Of a stretch of 64,000 nucleotides of DNA, positions 24,511 to 34,670 are shown piece by piece; the stretch's first letter is position 1, and each line of letters opens with the position of its first letter. Both the position numbers and the translations under genes were made by a program. The notes under the pieces were generated by a model. The model was not told the DNA's origin and ran no database searches. It was given only the letters and a program-made list of their open reading frames with translations. Origin of the DNA: Kaistia defluvii (GTDB lineage: Bacteria > Pseudomonadota > Alphaproteobacteria > Rhizobiales > Kaistiaceae); assembly GCF_026343955.1 (NCBI RefSeq), contig NZ_JAPKNI010000004.1, forward strand, positions 248,001 to 312,000, given 5' to 3'.

Positions 24511-27363
24511 ATGGCAAACAAGATGCTCATCGATGCCACCCACCCGGAGGAGACCCGGGTCGTGGTGGTGCGCGGCAATCGGGTCGAGGAATTCGACTTT
24601 GAATCCGCGAGCCGGAAGCAGCTTCGCGGCAACATCTATCTAGCCAAGGTCACTCGCGTCGAACCTTCGCTGCAGGCGGCCTTCGTCGAATATGGCGGCA
24701 ATCGCCACGGCTTTCTCGCTTTCTCCGAAATCCACCCGGACTACTACCAGATCCCGGTCGCCGACCGTCAGGCGCTGATCGAGGCCGAAGAGCAGGAAGA
24801 GCGCGAGGCTGAAGAGCGCGCCGCCGCCAAGGCCAAGAGCAGCCGCCGGCGCGGCAGCAATCGTTCGGCCGCCGCCAAGGCTGCCGACGAAGCCCGTTCC
24901 GAAGGGGTTTCCGAGGAAGGCCAGGAAGGCGCATCGCCCGACGACGCGCAGGCCGACGACCATCCCGAAGACGGCCATGCCGACGAACACCATGACGACG
25001 AGTCGAACGGCGAGCGGCCGGTTTCCGACGAGTCGTCGGACCATGGCGACGAGAACGGCTCGGACGACCACGCCTCGCATCTCGACGCGCCGGCTTCCGA
25101 CCATAGCGTCGAGGAGATCGGCGGCGACGAAGAGCATGAGGAAGACGCCGTCGAGTCGGTCGGCGCCGAGGACGCGCTCGAGGAACTGCCAGAGCGGCGC
25201 CGCGGCCGCGGCCGCCAGTACAAGATCCAGGAAGTCATCAAGCGCCGCCAGGTGCTGCTGGTGCAGGTCGTCAAGGAAGAGCGCGGCAACAAGGGCGCGG
25301 CTCTCACCACCTATCTGTCGCTCGCCGGCCGCTATTCCGTGTTGATGCCGAACACGGCCCGCGGCGGCGGCATTTCGCGCAAGATCACCAACACCGCCGA
25401 TCGCAAGCGCCTCAAGGAAGTCGCCGCCGATCTGGAGGTGCCGGAGGGCATGGGCGTCATCCTGCGCACGGCAGGCGCCTCGCGCACCAAGGCCGAGGTC
25501 AAGCGCGACTTCGAATATCTGCTGCGCCTCTGGGAGAATGTCCGCGAACTGACGCTGCGCTCGGCCGCCCCGACCCTCGTCTACGAGGAAGGAAGCCTGA
25601 TCAAGCGGTCGATCCGCGATCTCTACAACAAGGACATCGACGAGGTTCTCGTCGCCGGCGATGACGGCTACCGCGAGGCGAAGGACTTCATGCGCATGCT
25701 CATGCCGAGCCATGCCAAGAATGTTCAGCCCTATCGCGAGAGCCAGCCGATCTTTGCCCGCACCGGCATCGAGGCGCAGCTTGACGCGATGTTCTCGCCG
25801 CAGGTGACGCTGAAGTCCGGCGGCTACATCGTCATCAACCAGACCGAAGCGCTTGTCGCCATCGACGTGAACTCGGGCCGGTCGACGCGTGAGCACAATA
25901 TCGAGGACACCGCCTACCAGACCAATCTGGAAGCGGCCGAGGAAGTGGCGCGCCAGCTTCGCCTGCGCGATCTCGCCGGCCTGATCGTCGTCGACTTCAT
26001 CGACATGGAAGAGAAGCGCAACAACCGTTCGGTCGAGCGCAAGCTGAAGGACGCGCTGAAGAACGACCGCGCCCGGATCCAGGTCGGCCGGATCTCGCAT
26101 TTCGGCCTGCTTGAAATGTCGCGCCAGCGTCTGCGCACGGGCGTGGTCGAGAGCTCTGTCGAGGTCTGCCCGCACTGCCATGGCACCGGCTATGTCCGCG
26201 CGCCGGCGTCGGTTGCGCTGCATGTGCTGCGTTCGCTCGAGGACAATCTCCTCAAGGGCGCGACCCACAACCTCATCATCCGCACCAAGACGGTCGTCGC
26301 CCTCTACATTCTCAACCAGAAGCGCAATCACCTGGCCGAGATCGAGGCGCGTTTCGGCATCACCATCACGGTGCTTGCCGATGAGACCGTCAACTCCGCC
26401 CAGCATTACATGCTTGAGCGTGGCGAGGCCGTGCAGCCGCGCGACGTGCCGCTGATCGCGGCTCCCTCGCCGATCGTCCATCCCGACACGATCTATCCGG
26501 TCGATGAGGAGATCGAGGACGAGGTCGAGTCGGAAGAGAGCGAAGCCGAGGCGGACGCCGATACCGAGGCCGCGGGCGAAAGCTCGACCGAGGCGGCACG
26601 CGCCGATGAAGGCGGACGCCGCAAGCGTCGTCGCCGTCGGCGTCGGCGCGGCGGCGAGGCTGGCGGCGCTGGCCAGGAGGCCGGATCTGCGGGCGAAGCC
26701 GGTGACGAGGAAGACGAAGGCGAAGCGGGCGAAGGCGCCGCCGCCGAAGGCTCCAGCAGCGAAGCGTCCGAGGGCGGCAGCGATGCCGAGGGCGACGAGC
26801 AGGAGCACGACGAGAATGGCGAGCCGCGTCGTCGGCGTCGTCGCGGCCGCCGGGGTGGCCGTCGCGGTCGTCGGGGCGCCGAGGGCGAAGGTTCCGAGGT
26901 CGAAGGTTCCGAGACTGAAGGTTCCGAAGAGGGCCGGACGCTGGAACTGGACGAAAGCGGTGAAGTGCTGTCCGAGCGGTTTGTCGAAGTCGAGGATGAA
27001 GGCATTCGCGACATCGAGCCGGAAGATGCCGGCGAGCGCCTGATCGCCGCGGATATTCCGGTCGCCGATATCGCCGACATGGCCGAGCCCTTCCTCGACG
27101 AGATCGGCGATGAGCCGGAACTCGACATGCCGGAAGTCGGCGATGACGAGGATGACGAGCCGGAAGAGGAAGTCTCCGACCTGCGCGTCACCACGGAAGA
27201 GGTGATGGCCAGCCAGAGCGACGATCCGCTCGGCGTCGACGACGAGTCGATGGTCGACAAGACCCCGGCCGAGATCGAGGCCACCAAGCAGGAGCCGGAA
27301 GCGCAGCCGGAGGACGATCGTCCGAAGCGCGGCGGCTGGTGGCAGCGGCGCTCGTTCTTCTAG
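24511..27363 (+). CDS. rne: Ribonuclease E, degradosome scaffold
   Basis: Essential endoribonuclease for mRNA decay and rRNA/tRNA processing. The 950-residue protein has an S1 domain (from about 35) interrupted by a long acidic Glu/Asp/His insertion (about 85-230), as is typical of alphaproteobacteria. The RNase H/DNase I-like catalytic core includes VAIDVNSG and IVVDFIDM, which carry the metal-binding aspartates. The Zn-link motif CPHCHGTGY is near 552. The C-terminal third is a disordered scaffold alternating Arg-rich blocks (RRRRRRRRGG-like) with acidic runs. ATG 24511 follows CTGGAG by 10 bases; upstream in-frame codons have no homology. A strong double terminator follows. Confidence 0.95.
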   Translation: MANKMLIDATHPEETRVVVVRGNRVEEFDFESASRKQLRGNIYLAKVTRVEPSLQAAFVEYGGNRHGFLAFSEIHPDYYQIPVADRQALIEAEEQEEREAEERAAAKAKSSRRRGSNRSAAAKAADEARSEGVSEEGQEGASPDDAQADDHPEDGHADEHHDDESNGERPVSDESSDHGDENGSDDHASHLDAPASDHSVEEIGGDEEHEEDAVESVGAEDALEELPERRRGRGRQYKIQEVIKRRQVLLVQVVKEERGNKGAALTTYLSLAGRYSVLMPNTARGGGISRKITNTADRKRLKEVAADLEVPEGMGVILRTAGASRTKAEVKRDFEYLLRLWENVRELTLRSAAPTLVYEEGSLIKRSIRDLYNKDIDEVLVAGDDGYREAKDFMRMLMPSHAKNVQPYRESQPIFARTGIEAQLDAMFSPQVTLKSGGYIVINQTEALVAIDVNSGRSTREHNIEDTAYQTNLEAAEEVARQLRLRDLAGLIVVDFIDMEEKRNNRSVERKLKDALKNDRARIQVGRISHFGLLEMSRQRLRTGVVESSVEVCPHCHGTGYVRAPASVALHVLRSLEDNLLKGATHNLIIRTKTVVALYILNQKRNHLAEIEARFGITITVLADETVNSAQHYMLERGEAVQPRDVPLIAAPSPIVHPDTIYPVDEEIEDEVESEESEAEADADTEAAGESSTEAARADEGGRRKRRRRRRRRGGEAGGAGQEAGSAGEAGDEEDEGEAGEGAAAEGSSSEASEGGSDAEGDEQEHDENGEPRRRRRRGRRGGRRGRRGAEGEGSEVEGSETEGSEEGRTLELDESGEVLSERFVEVEDEGIRDIEPEDAGERLIAADIPVADIADMAEPFLDEIGDEPELDMPEVGDDEDDEPEEEVSDLRVTTEEVMASQSDDPLGVDDESMVDKTPAEIEATKQEPEAQPEDDRPKRGGWWQRRSFF

Positions 27364-27382
27364 AACGAGCCTCCCGAAATTC

Positions 27383-27448
27383 ACGCCAGCGCTTCGGCGC
27401 TGGCGTCCAGAACGAGAAAGGGCCCGGCATTTGCCGGGCCTTTTCTTT
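27383..27448 (+). terminator. Double-hairpin terminator after rne
   Basis: The first hairpin is a perfect 10-bp stem with a TTCG tetraloop (27383-27392 and 27397-27406). The second is GGCCCGGC (27421-27428) with GCCGGGCC (27433-27440), followed by TTTTCTTT. The second is a textbook intrinsic terminator. On the other strand it may also serve ohr. Confidence 0.88.
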
Positions 27449-27465
27449 CGGCTCCCGGCGGCGGT

Positions 27466-27894
27466 TCAGAGCTCGACGGAAACGCGGACGTCGAGATTGG
27501 CGCGGGTCGCTTCGGAATAGGGGCAAACCACATGCGCCTTGGCGACAAGATCATCCGCCTGCGCCTGGTCGAAGCCCGGAAGGGCGACGACGATCGCGAC
27601 GTCGAGGCCGAAGCCAGTGCCGTCGGCGCGCGGACCGATGCCCACTTCCGCCGTCACGCTGGTGCCATCCGGCAGCTTGGCCTTTTCCTTGCCGGCAACG
27701 AAACGAAGCGCGCTCAGGAAACAGGCGGAATAGCCTGCCGCGAAGAGCTGTTCGGGATTGGTGCCCGGACCGTCATTGCCGCCCAAGACCTTGGGAACGC
27801 TGAGCTGCAGGTCGAGGCGACCGTCCGAGCTGGTGCTGCGGCCATCTCGGCCGCCACCGGTTGTCGTGGCCGAGGCTGCATAAAGTATCGTCAT
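27466..27894 (-). CDS. ohr: Organic hydroperoxide resistance protein Ohr
   Basis: A 142-residue lipoyl/thiol-dependent peroxidase that detoxifies organic and fatty-acid hydroperoxides. The catalytic Cys is in GYSACFLSAL (about residue 57) and the second Cys in VVCPYSEATRAN (about 121), matching the Ohr pair. The start at 27894 is supported by AGGAG just upstream on the minus strand; a longer frame to 28035 crosses the regulatory region and is rejected. It is divergent from ohrR, the usual arrangement in which reduced OhrR represses both genes. Confidence 0.95.
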   Translation of the reverse strand: MTILYAASATTTGGGRDGRSTSSDGRLDLQLSVPKVLGGNDGPGTNPEQLFAAGYSACFLSALRFVAGKEKAKLPDGTSVTAEVGIGPRADGTGFGLDVAIVVALPGFDQAQADDLVAKAHVVCPYSEATRANLDVRVSVEL

Positions 27895-27960
27895 GATGGG
27901 CTCCTGGCTGGATGAGCGCCGATGCGCTTCGAGGCGCCGGTCTTGTCCGGCGACCAGTTG

Positions 27961-28046
27961 AATCGCACACGATCTTATCGTTGACGATACACATTCTCGC
28001 ATGGCAGCCCTGCCAATGGCGCGCTTCCGCTTCAATCGCGCACGAT
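27961..28046. promoter_or_regulatory. Duplicated element in the ohr-ohrR intergenic region
   Basis: AATCGCACACGAT at 27961-27973 recurs as AATCGCGCACGAT at 28034-28046, 12 of 13 bases identical and 73 bases apart. One copy lies on the ohr side and one on the ohrR side. The first is flanked by further ATCGT/ACGAT inverted halves. The placement fits OhrR operators over two divergent promoters, but the sequence is not the ohr consensus known from other groups. Confidence 0.45.
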
Positions 28047-28077
28047 ATAATATACAGGGTCAAACCGGAGACGAACC

Positions 28078-28557
28078 ATGACGCCGCTTGCCGCTTCTGC
28101 GCTCGACCTCGACCGGATGCTGTGCTTCGCCATCTACTCGGCCAATGGCGCCTTCAACCGCGCCTACCGGCCGCTGCTCGACAGGCTGGGCCTCACCTAT
28201 CCGCAATATCTGGTGCTGATGGCGCTGGGCGAGGCCGACGACCTCACCGTCAGCGAGATCGGCGCGCGCCTGTTCCTCGAATCGAACACGCTGACCCCGC
28301 TGCTGAAGCGGCTGGAAGCGGCCGGGCACCTGGTACGGCGCCGCGACGCGACCGACGAGCGTCAGGTTCGCGTCTCGCTGACCGACCAGGGACGGGCTTT
28401 GCTGCAGGATGCCTGCGGCGTGACGCAGTCGCTGGCCGGCACGGTCGCCATGACCGAGGCGCAGGCAAGGACGCTGCGCGACAGCATCGCGGCGCTGCGC
28501 GACATCCTCAACGATCCCGCCGCAATGGCCCGCGTCGGCGACGCCCGCGACGGATGA
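28078..28557 (+). CDS. ohrR: MarR-family organic peroxide sensor OhrR
   Basis: A 159-residue dimeric repressor of ohr. Cys16 in [11 protein letters not shown] is the conserved peroxide-sensing residue of OhrR proteins. The winged helix spans about residues 50-110, with [25 protein letters not shown] as recognition region and [13 protein letters not shown] as wing. A second Cys in DACGV (about 114) makes the two-Cys OhrR mechanism possible. ATG 28078 is preceded by GGAGACG. It is followed by the NDUFA12-like gene, probably independently transcribed. Confidence 0.93.
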   Translation: MTPLAASALDLDRMLCFAIYSANGAFNRAYRPLLDRLGLTYPQYLVLMALGEADDLTVSEIGARLFLESNTLTPLLKRLEAAGHLVRRRDATDERQVRVSLTDQGRALLQDACGVTQSLAGTVAMTEAQARTLRDSIAALRDILNDPAAMARVGDARDG

Positions 28558-28663
28558 GCGCAAGACGGGCCGCATTCCTCGTTATCGCCCCCTGCAGCCT
28601 TTGACTTGGCCGCGCCATGGCGGCATAAGCAGGGTGAAATACCTGTCGAGAGAAAGGTCGAAA

Positions 28664-29068
28664 ATGGGCTGGTTCCTGACCGAATTGTTCACCTGGTGGA
28701 ACGGCCAGACCATGGGCACGCGCCTCTATACGCGGCGCAAGGGCGAAAAGGTCGGCACGGACGAGTTCGGCAACACCTATTACCGCACGCCGGACAAGGA
28801 TCGCACCGCTGGCGGATTTCCGGAGCGCCGCTGGGTGATCTACAACGGCTATGCCGACAGCTCGACGATCCCGACCGGCTGGCATGGCTGGATCCATCAC
28901 CGCAGCGAACTGCCGCCGACGCAGGTGAGCTACGCGCCCCGCGAGTGGCAGAAGCCGCACAAGCCGAACGGCACCGGCACCGCCGCGGCCTACCGGCCGA
29001 AGGGCTCGATCGTCGGCGCCGACCAGCGCCCGCGCGCGACCGGCGACTACGAGGCCTGGACACCCTAG
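28664..29068 (+). CDS. NADH:ubiquinone oxidoreductase subunit NDUFA12
   Basis: A 134-residue homologue of mitochondrial complex I accessory subunit NDUFA12 (B17.2), one of the supernumerary subunits shared by alphaproteobacteria and mitochondria. Conserved features visible are the early Trp-rich FTWWNGQTMGTRLYT, DEFGNTYY, RRWVIYNG and WHGWIHH. I chose ATG 28664 behind AGAAAGG because the family starts there; the frame extends upstream without homology. It is located away from the nuo operon. Confidence 0.94.
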   Translation: MGWFLTELFTWWNGQTMGTRLYTRRKGEKVGTDEFGNTYYRTPDKDRTAGGFPERRWVIYNGYADSSTIPTGWHGWIHHRSELPPTQVSYAPREWQKPHKPNGTGTAAAYRPKGSIVGADQRPRATGDYEAWTP

Positions 29069-29763
29069 GTCGACTTGGCATCGGGCGCGTCGCTCCCCTC
29101 CCCGATGGGGGAGACGGAAGCTTGATCCGTTTTCCGGCTCTGGCCGGCTATCGAGCCCTCCCCCTCCGGAGGGCTCGATTCGTTTTGGGGGCACGCACCC
29201 CGGAGGGCGACCGCCAGCTTTCCCGGCCGGGCCTTCGCCGCGAGCGCTGATTCGCGAGCCATTTCGCGCTCCGGATTTGCCGTCCCCAGCCGCATGGCGG
29301 CTTTCCGCCGTTTCCATTTCCGCAAGGCCGTGAGGGCAACATGGGGCCGCTAAATCGGCTCCTGTGGAGATTGAGGATAAGGCGTCCCGCCCGGTCGTGA
29401 TCGACAGCGCGTCACAGGAGCGTCGTCCGCTCCCGCCTTCCCGCGCAAGGCTTTGTTAACTTTGAAACTCCTGTCGTTTCAAACGCTCACGCGAATTCGC
29501 TACGCAACCCCTCGCGGATTTTGCAATGCCAAATCCACATGTAGGCGGCTTAGAATTCACCACCACTATTCCTTGACGCTTTTGCCGGACTCGTCATAGC
29601 TTCCGGCTTAGAGTTGGAATGCGCTCCGGATCCCCCCGATCCGGTTTTCCAGGACATGGTTGGCAGTCGGAACATACGGCGGTTGGGTGGACTCCCTTCC
29701 CCGTCTGATCGCCCTATTGTGTCTTGGATCGGCATGTCCAAACCGTGACATTTTGGTGTGTAA
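29069..29763. other. Long non-coding region upstream of nrdJ with several hairpins
   Basis: No gene is supported in these 695 bp. A GC-rich palindrome begins at about 29090. A terminator-like stem is present, GAGCCCTCC (29153-29161) with GGAGGGCTC (29168-29176) and GATTCGTTTT after it; it probably ends the NDUFA12 transcript. A further hairpin, TTTGAAA/TTTCAAA at 29461-29483, has an anti-Shine-Dalgarno-like loop (CTCCT). Bases about 29450-29790 are less GC-rich and probably hold the nrdJ promoter. Confidence 0.5.
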
Positions 29764-29810
29764 ACACTATATTTAGAGTCTCAGCGTATCTTGAGCACTA
29801 GATGAGGGGT
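29764..29810 (+). promoter_or_regulatory. Tandem NrdR boxes upstream of nrdJ
   Basis: ACACTATATTTAGAGT at 29764-29779 matches the NrdR consensus acaCwAtATaTwgtgt at 14 of 16 positions. A weaker copy, GCACTAGATGAGGGGT at 29795-29810, matches at 10 of 16. The start-to-start distance is 31 bases, the three-helical-turn spacing known for NrdR box pairs. This predicts ATP/dATP-responsive repression of the class II reductase by NrdR. Confidence 0.72.
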
Positions 29811-29922
29811 GGGGCCGAAACCCATCCTGGTGTAAAGCGTTGGGCAAGGGACAGAGCGGGCGCCATGCGCCGGCCGGTGGCGCGCCGAGGCTGCGCTACC
29901 CGAAAACAAAGGGCTTGAGACG

Positions 29923-32900
29923 ATGCGGATCGAACGGCGCTACACGACAGCAGGCCAGTCAGCCTATGCCGGCATCGAGTTCCGAACGACGAAAAGCGAG
30001 ATCCGCAATCCCGATGGATCGATCGTCTTCCGCCTGGAAGGCATCGCGGTCCCCTCGACCTGGAGCCAGGTCGCCAGCGACATCATTGCCCAGAAATATT
30101 TCCGCAAGGCAGGCGTGCCGGCGCGGCTGAAGCGCGTCGAGGAGAACGATGTTCCGTCGTTCCTCTGGCGCTCGGTCGCCGACGAGAAGGCGCTCGCCGC
30201 GCTGCCCGAGAAGGAGCGCTTCACCGGCGAGGTCGATTCGCGCCAGGTATTCGACCGTCTCGCCGGCACCTGGACCTATTGGGGCTGGAAGGGCGGTTAT
30301 TTCGACACCGAGGAGGACGCGCAGGCCTTCTTCGACGAACACCGCTTCATGCTGGCGACGCAGAAGGTGGCGCCGAACTCCCCGCAATGGTTCAACACCG
30401 GCCTGCATTGGGCCTATGGCATTGACGGCCCGAGCCAGGGCCATTTCTACGTCGACTACAAGACCGGCAAGCTGGTCAAGTCGAAGACCGCCTATGAGCA
30501 CCCGCAGCCGCATGCCTGCTTCATCCAGTCCGTCTCCGACGATCTGGTGAACGAGGGCGGCATCATGGACCTCTGGGTCCGCGAGGCGCGCCTGTTCAAG
30601 TACGGCTCCGGCACCGGCTCCAACTTCTCGGCGCTCCGCGGCGAAGGCGAAAAGCTCTCCGGCGGCGGCAAGTCGTCCGGCCTGATGAGCTTCCTGAAGA
30701 TCGGCGACCGCGCGGCCGGCGCCATCAAGTCGGGCGGCACGACGCGTCGCGCCGCCAAGATGGTCGTCGTCAACGCCGACCATCCCGACATCGAGAAGTA
30801 CATCAACTGGAAGGTGCACGAGGAGCAGAAGGTCGCCGCCCTCGTCACCGGCTCGAAGATCAACGCGCAGCACCTCAAGGCCATCATGAAGGCCTGCGTG
30901 AACTGCGAGGGCTCGGGCGACGATTGCTACGACCCGACCAAGAACCCGGCCCTGAAGCGCGAGATCCGCGCCGCCAAGAAGGCGCTGGTTCCGCAGAACT
31001 ACATCCTGCGCGTCATCCAGTTCGCCAAGCAGGGCTATACGGACATCGAATTCCCCGTCTATGACGCCGATTGGGATTCGGAGGCCTACCTCACCGTCTC
31101 GGGCCAGAACTCCAACAACTCCGTCTCGATCACCGACGATTTTCTCCGCGCGGTGGAGCGTGACGGCGACTGGAACCTGATCCGCCGCACCGACGGCAAG
31201 GTCGCCAAGACGCTGAAGGCTAGGGATCTCTGGGAGCAGATCGGCCACGCCGCCTGGGCTTCCGCCGATCCGGGCCTGCACTTCAACACCACGATGAACG
31301 AGTGGCACACCAGCCCGGCGTCTGGACGCATCAACGCGTCCAATCCGTGCTCGGAATACATGTTCCTCGACGACACGGCCTGCAACCTCGCCTCGCTGAA
31401 CCTTCTGCAGTTCCGCAACGAGGACAAGAGCTTCGACGTCGAGCGCTACGAGCATGCCTGCCGCCTCTGGACGGTGGTGCTCGAGATCTCCGTGCTGATG
31501 GCGCAGTTCCCGTCCAAGGAAATCGCCGAGCTCTCCTACGAATTCCGCACGCTCGGCCTCGGCTACGCCAATATCGGCGGCCTGCTGATGACCGCCGGCA
31601 TCCCCTATGACTCGGCCGAAGGCCGTGCCATCTGCGGCGCGCTGACCGCGATCATGACCGGCACCGCCTATGCCACCTCGGCCGAGATGGCCAAGGAACA
31701 GGGCCCCTTCCCCGGCTTCGCCAAGAACCGCGAGCACATGCTGCGCGTCATCCGCAATCACCGCCGCGCGGCGCATGCGGAAGCGACGGGCTATGAGGGC
31801 CTCTCGGTCCTGCCGGTGCTGCTCGACCATGCCTCGCTCAAGGATGCCCGCCTCGGCGAGCATGCCAAGGCTGCCTGGGACAAGGCACTGGCGCTCGGCG
31901 AACAGCATGGCTACCGCAACGCCCAGTCGACCGTGATCGCACCGACCGGCACGATCGGCCTGGTCATGGATTGCGACACCACCGGCATCGAGCCCGATTT
32001 CGCGCTGGTGAAGTTCAAGAAGCTCGCCGGCGGCGGCTACTTCAAGATCATCAACCGCGCCGTGCCGGAAGCCCTCCAGGGCCTCGGCTATGCCGAGCAC
32101 CAGATCGCCGAGATCGAGGCCTATGCGGTCGGCCATGCTTCGCTGCGCCAGTCGCCCGGCGTCAACCACACCACGCTGAAGGCCAAGGGCTTTACCGACG
32201 AGGTGCTGGAGAAGCTGGAAGGCGGCCTCGCCTCGGCCTTCGACATCAAGTTCGTCTTCAACAAGTGGGCGCTGGGCGAGGACTTCCTCAAGACGCTCGG
32301 CTTCACCGAGGCGCAGCTGAACGACCCCGCCTTCGAGATCCTGCCGGCCCTCGGCTTCTCGAAGAAGGAAATCGAAGCCGCCAACGTGCATGTCTGCGGT
32401 GCGATGACGCTGGAAGGCGCCCCGCATCTGAAGCTCGAGCACTACGCCGTGTTCGATTGCGCCAATCCCTGCGGCAAGCTCGGCAAGCGCTATCTCTCGG
32501 TCGAGAGCCACATCCGCATGATGGCGGCGGCGCAGCCCTTCATCTCGGGCGCGATCTCCAAGACCATCAACATGCCGAACGACGCCACCGTCGAGGATTG
32601 CAAGAACGCCTACATGCTGTCCTGGCGCCTGGCGCTGAAGGCCAACGCGCTCTATCGCGACGGCTCGAAGCTGTCGCAGCCGCTGAATTCGCAGATCCTC
32701 GCCGATGACGACGAGGATGCGGACGACGCCGTCGAGGCGCTGATGGCCAAGACGCCAGCGGCGCGCGCCGAGCAGATCGCCGAGCGCATCGTCGAGCGGA
32801 TCATCGAGCGCGAAGTCCGCAAGCGGGAGAAGATGCCGGACCGCCGCACGGGCTATACCCAGAAGGCGAATGTCGGCGGCCACAAGGTCTATATCCACAC

Positions 32901-33630
32901 CGGCGAATATCGCGACGGCCGCCTCGGCGAGATCTTCATCGACATGCACAAGGAAGGCGCAGCCTTCCGTGCGATGATGAACAACTTCGCCATCGCCATC
33001 TCGCTCGGCCTGCAATATGGCGTGCCGCTCGAGGAATATGTCGAGGCCTTCGTGTTCACCCGCTTCGAGCCGGCGGGCCTGGTCACCGGCAACGAGGCGA
33101 TCAAGAACGCCACGTCGATCCTCGACTACGTGTTCCGCGAGCTGGCCGTTTCCTATCTCGGCCGCAACGACCTCGCCCATGTCGTCCCCGAGGACAACAA
33201 TGCGACGACGCTGGGCGGCGGCGACCTGCCGACCTCCAAGCCGCCGCAGGTCAGCCATGGCCTCGTCCGCGGCAAGACCGAGCGTTTCAAGCTGGTCGAC
33301 CGCGCCGGTGAATCGAAGGGCGCGGCCACCGCTCCCGCCGTCACCGGCTCGACGGTAACGGCGCTGCGCACGACGGGCATTGGCGGCGCCGCCGCCACGG
33401 CCTTCAAGCGCGACGTCGCCCCCGAGACGGAGCTTGCCGTCGGCACGGTCGAGCCGGTCGCGGCCTCGCCCGCCAGCCAGCCCAAGCCGAAGGCGGCCGA
33501 ACAGGTCGCGATCGCGCGAATGAAGGGCTATGAGGGCGAAAGCTGCACCGAATGCGGCAACTTCACCATGGTGCGCAACGGCACGTGTTTGAAGTGCGAT
33601 ACGTGCGGAAATACGAGCGGCTGCTCGTAG
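29923..33630 (+). CDS. nrdJ: Adenosylcobalamin-dependent (class II) ribonucleotide reductase
   Basis: Reduces ribonucleotides to deoxyribonucleotides with or without oxygen, using a radical generated from B12. The 1,235-residue protein has the alphaproteobacterial NrdJ length and no intein. Visible are [12 protein letters not shown] with the redox Cys, [13 protein letters not shown], the active-site region [20 protein letters not shown], and the phosphate-binding APTGTIG. It ends in a Cys-rich C-terminus, [10 protein letters not shown]...CLKCDTCG, that resembles a zinc ribbon and regenerates the active site. It appears monocistronic, with NrdR boxes about 115-160 bases upstream and a terminator downstream. 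No cobalamin riboswitch is evident. Confidence 0.96.
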   Translation: MRIERRYTTAGQSAYAGIEFRTTKSEIRNPDGSIVFRLEGIAVPSTWSQVASDIIAQKYFRKAGVPARLKRVEENDVPSFLWRSVADEKALAALPEKERFTGEVDSRQVFDRLAGTWTYWGWKGGYFDTEEDAQAFFDEHRFMLATQKVAPNSPQWFNTGLHWAYGIDGPSQGHFYVDYKTGKLVKSKTAYEHPQPHACFIQSVSDDLVNEGGIMDLWVREARLFKYGSGTGSNFSALRGEGEKLSGGGKSSGLMSFLKIGDRAAGAIKSGGTTRRAAKMVVVNADHPDIEKYINWKVHEEQKVAALVTGSKINAQHLKAIMKACVNCEGSGDDCYDPTKNPALKREIRAAKKALVPQNYILRVIQFAKQGYTDIEFPVYDADWDSEAYLTVSGQNSNNSVSITDDFLRAVERDGDWNLIRRTDGKVAKTLKARDLWEQIGHAAWASADPGLHFNTTMNEWHTSPASGRINASNPCSEYMFLDDTACNLASLNLLQFRNEDKSFDVERYEHACRLWTVVLEISVLMAQFPSKEIAELSYEFRTLGLGYANIGGLLMTAGIPYDSAEGRAICGALTAIMTGTAYATSAEMAKEQGPFPGFAKNREHMLRVIRNHRRAAHAEATGYEGLSVLPVLLDHASLKDARLGEHAKAAWDKALALGEQHGYRNAQSTVIAPTGTIGLVMDCDTTGIEPDFALVKFKKLAGGGYFKIINRAVPEALQGLGYAEHQIAEIEAYAVGHASLRQSPGVNHTTLKAKGFTDEVLEKLEGGLASAFDIKFVFNKWALGEDFLKTLGFTEAQLNDPAFEILPALGFSKKEIEAANVHVCGAMTLEGAPHLKLEHYAVFDCANPCGKLGKRYLSVESHIRMMAAAQPFISGAISKTINMPNDATVEDCKNAYMLSWRLALKANALYRDGSKLSQPLNSQILADDDEDADDAVEALMAKTPAARAEQIAERIVERIIEREVRKREKMPDRRTGYTQKANVGGHKVYIHTGEYRDGRLGEIFIDMHKEGAAFRAMMNNFAIAISLGLQYGVPLEEYVEAFVFTRFEPAGLVTGNEAIKNATSILDYVFRELAVSYLGRNDLAHVVPEDNNATTLGGGDLPTSKPPQVSHGLVRGKTERFKLVDRAGESKGAATAPAVTGSTVTALRTTGIGGAAATAFKRDVAPETELAVGTVEPVAASPASQPKPKAAEQVAIARMKGYEGESCTECGNFTMVRNGTCLKCDTCGNTSGCS

Positions 33631-33650
33631 CACACCCTTTTGGAGATATC

Positions 33651-33677
33651 GGGCCGGCAGAAATGCCGGCCCTTCTT
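33651..33677 (+). terminator. Rho-independent terminator after nrdJ
   Basis: GGGCCGGCA (33651-33659) pairs with TGCCGGCCC (33664-33672) around a GAAA tetraloop, followed by TTCTT. Confidence 0.85.
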
Positions 33678-33721
33678 ATATGGCTAGGTCACAATTATAG
33701 AAGCTTGGAACCGCACCCCAT

Positions 33722-34564
33722 ATGGCCAAGAAATATGTACGCATGGCAATTGCATACGATTTCGATGGAACGCTCGCTCCCGGCAATATGCAAGAACACC
33801 AGTTCCTTCCAGACATTGGCATGAAGCCGGCTGCATTCTGGTCGGAGGTCAAGCGCCTCACGCGAGAGCATCAAGCCGACGAAGTGCTCGTTTATATGAA
33901 CTTGATGTTGAAAAAAGCGGCTTCAGCGGATGTCCCGGTGCGCCGTGAGAACTTCAAGACCCATGGAGAGCAGATCAAGCTTTTCGATGGAGTTATAGAC
34001 TGGTTCGATAGAATTACCGAATACGCGCGAGCGAGAGAAATCCGCGTTGATCACTTTTTGATTTCTTCCGGAAATGCAGAGATATTTGCAGGCACGCCAA
34101 TTGTAGCAAAGTTTGCACAAGTCTATGCATCCAAGTTTATATTTAATCAAAACGGGGTCGCCGATTGGCCCGCCTTGGCCATAAATTATACTACAAAAAC
34201 GCAATATCTATTTAGGATAAACAAAGACTCCCATGATCTGAGTGATAACTCAGAAGTAAACCGGTTTGTCGCCAAGCAAGATAGACCTGTCCCCTTCGAG
34301 AACATGATCTTTATCGGGGATGGCGCAACGGACATTCCCTGCTTTCGCTTAGTAAAGGAACAGGGAGGTTTGTCGATCGCCGTTTATAAGCCACACACCG
34401 GCGGGGCCAAAGGGAAAGCTGATCGATATAAAAATGACGGGCGAGTCCATTGTGTTGCTCCGGCAGTTTACGATGACGGAAGCAGAATAGATCGAATTGT
34501 GAAAGCGCAGATCGATCTTATTGCGACGAGGTCAGCCGCTCAAGTGATCCGTGCTGACGACTAG
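33722..34564 (+). CDS. HAD-superfamily phosphatase, AT-rich, probably acquired
   Basis: A 280-residue soluble protein with the full HAD signature: DFDGTLAPGN (motif I, the first Asp being the nucleophile), LISSGN (motif II) and FIGDGATDIPCF (motif IV). A C1-type helical cap of about 80 residues follows motif I, so it resembles the phosphoserine phosphatase-like branch. The substrate is unknown. Its codons use many A/T third positions (ATA, AAA, TAT), unlike the GC-rich genes on both sides, a sign of recent transfer. The neighbours are a terminator on the left and a toxin-antitoxin pair on the right. Met8 (33743) is an alternative start. Confidence 0.82.
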   Translation: MAKKYVRMAIAYDFDGTLAPGNMQEHQFLPDIGMKPAAFWSEVKRLTREHQADEVLVYMNLMLKKAASADVPVRRENFKTHGEQIKLFDGVIDWFDRITEYARAREIRVDHFLISSGNAEIFAGTPIVAKFAQVYASKFIFNQNGVADWPALAINYTTKTQYLFRINKDSHDLSDNSEVNRFVAKQDRPVPFENMIFIGDGATDIPCFRLVKEQGGLSIAVYKPHTGGAKGKADRYKNDGRVHCVAPAVYDDGSRIDRIVKAQIDLIATRSAAQVIRADD

Positions 34565-34670
34565 TCCTCGGGGATGCTGGAATGGTGGTTCGGTGACCTC
34601 GCCACAAGCTACACCCTTGCCGCCCCGGCCATATGCACCTATCTTCTTGGCATATCGCCAGGAGGCGCTC

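Noticed and set aside
24640-27384. A 914-codon minus-strand frame opposite rne
   Set aside because: Also a shadow, produced by the acidic and Arg-rich repeats of RNase E.
29069-29922. Cobalamin riboswitch before nrdJ
   Set aside because: The conserved B12-box sequence is not recognisable; NrdR boxes explain regulation better.
29959-33633. A 1,224-codon minus-strand frame opposite nrdJ
   Set aside because: A GC-rich codon shadow: low complexity, no motifs, and fully opposite an unambiguous ribonucleotide reductase.
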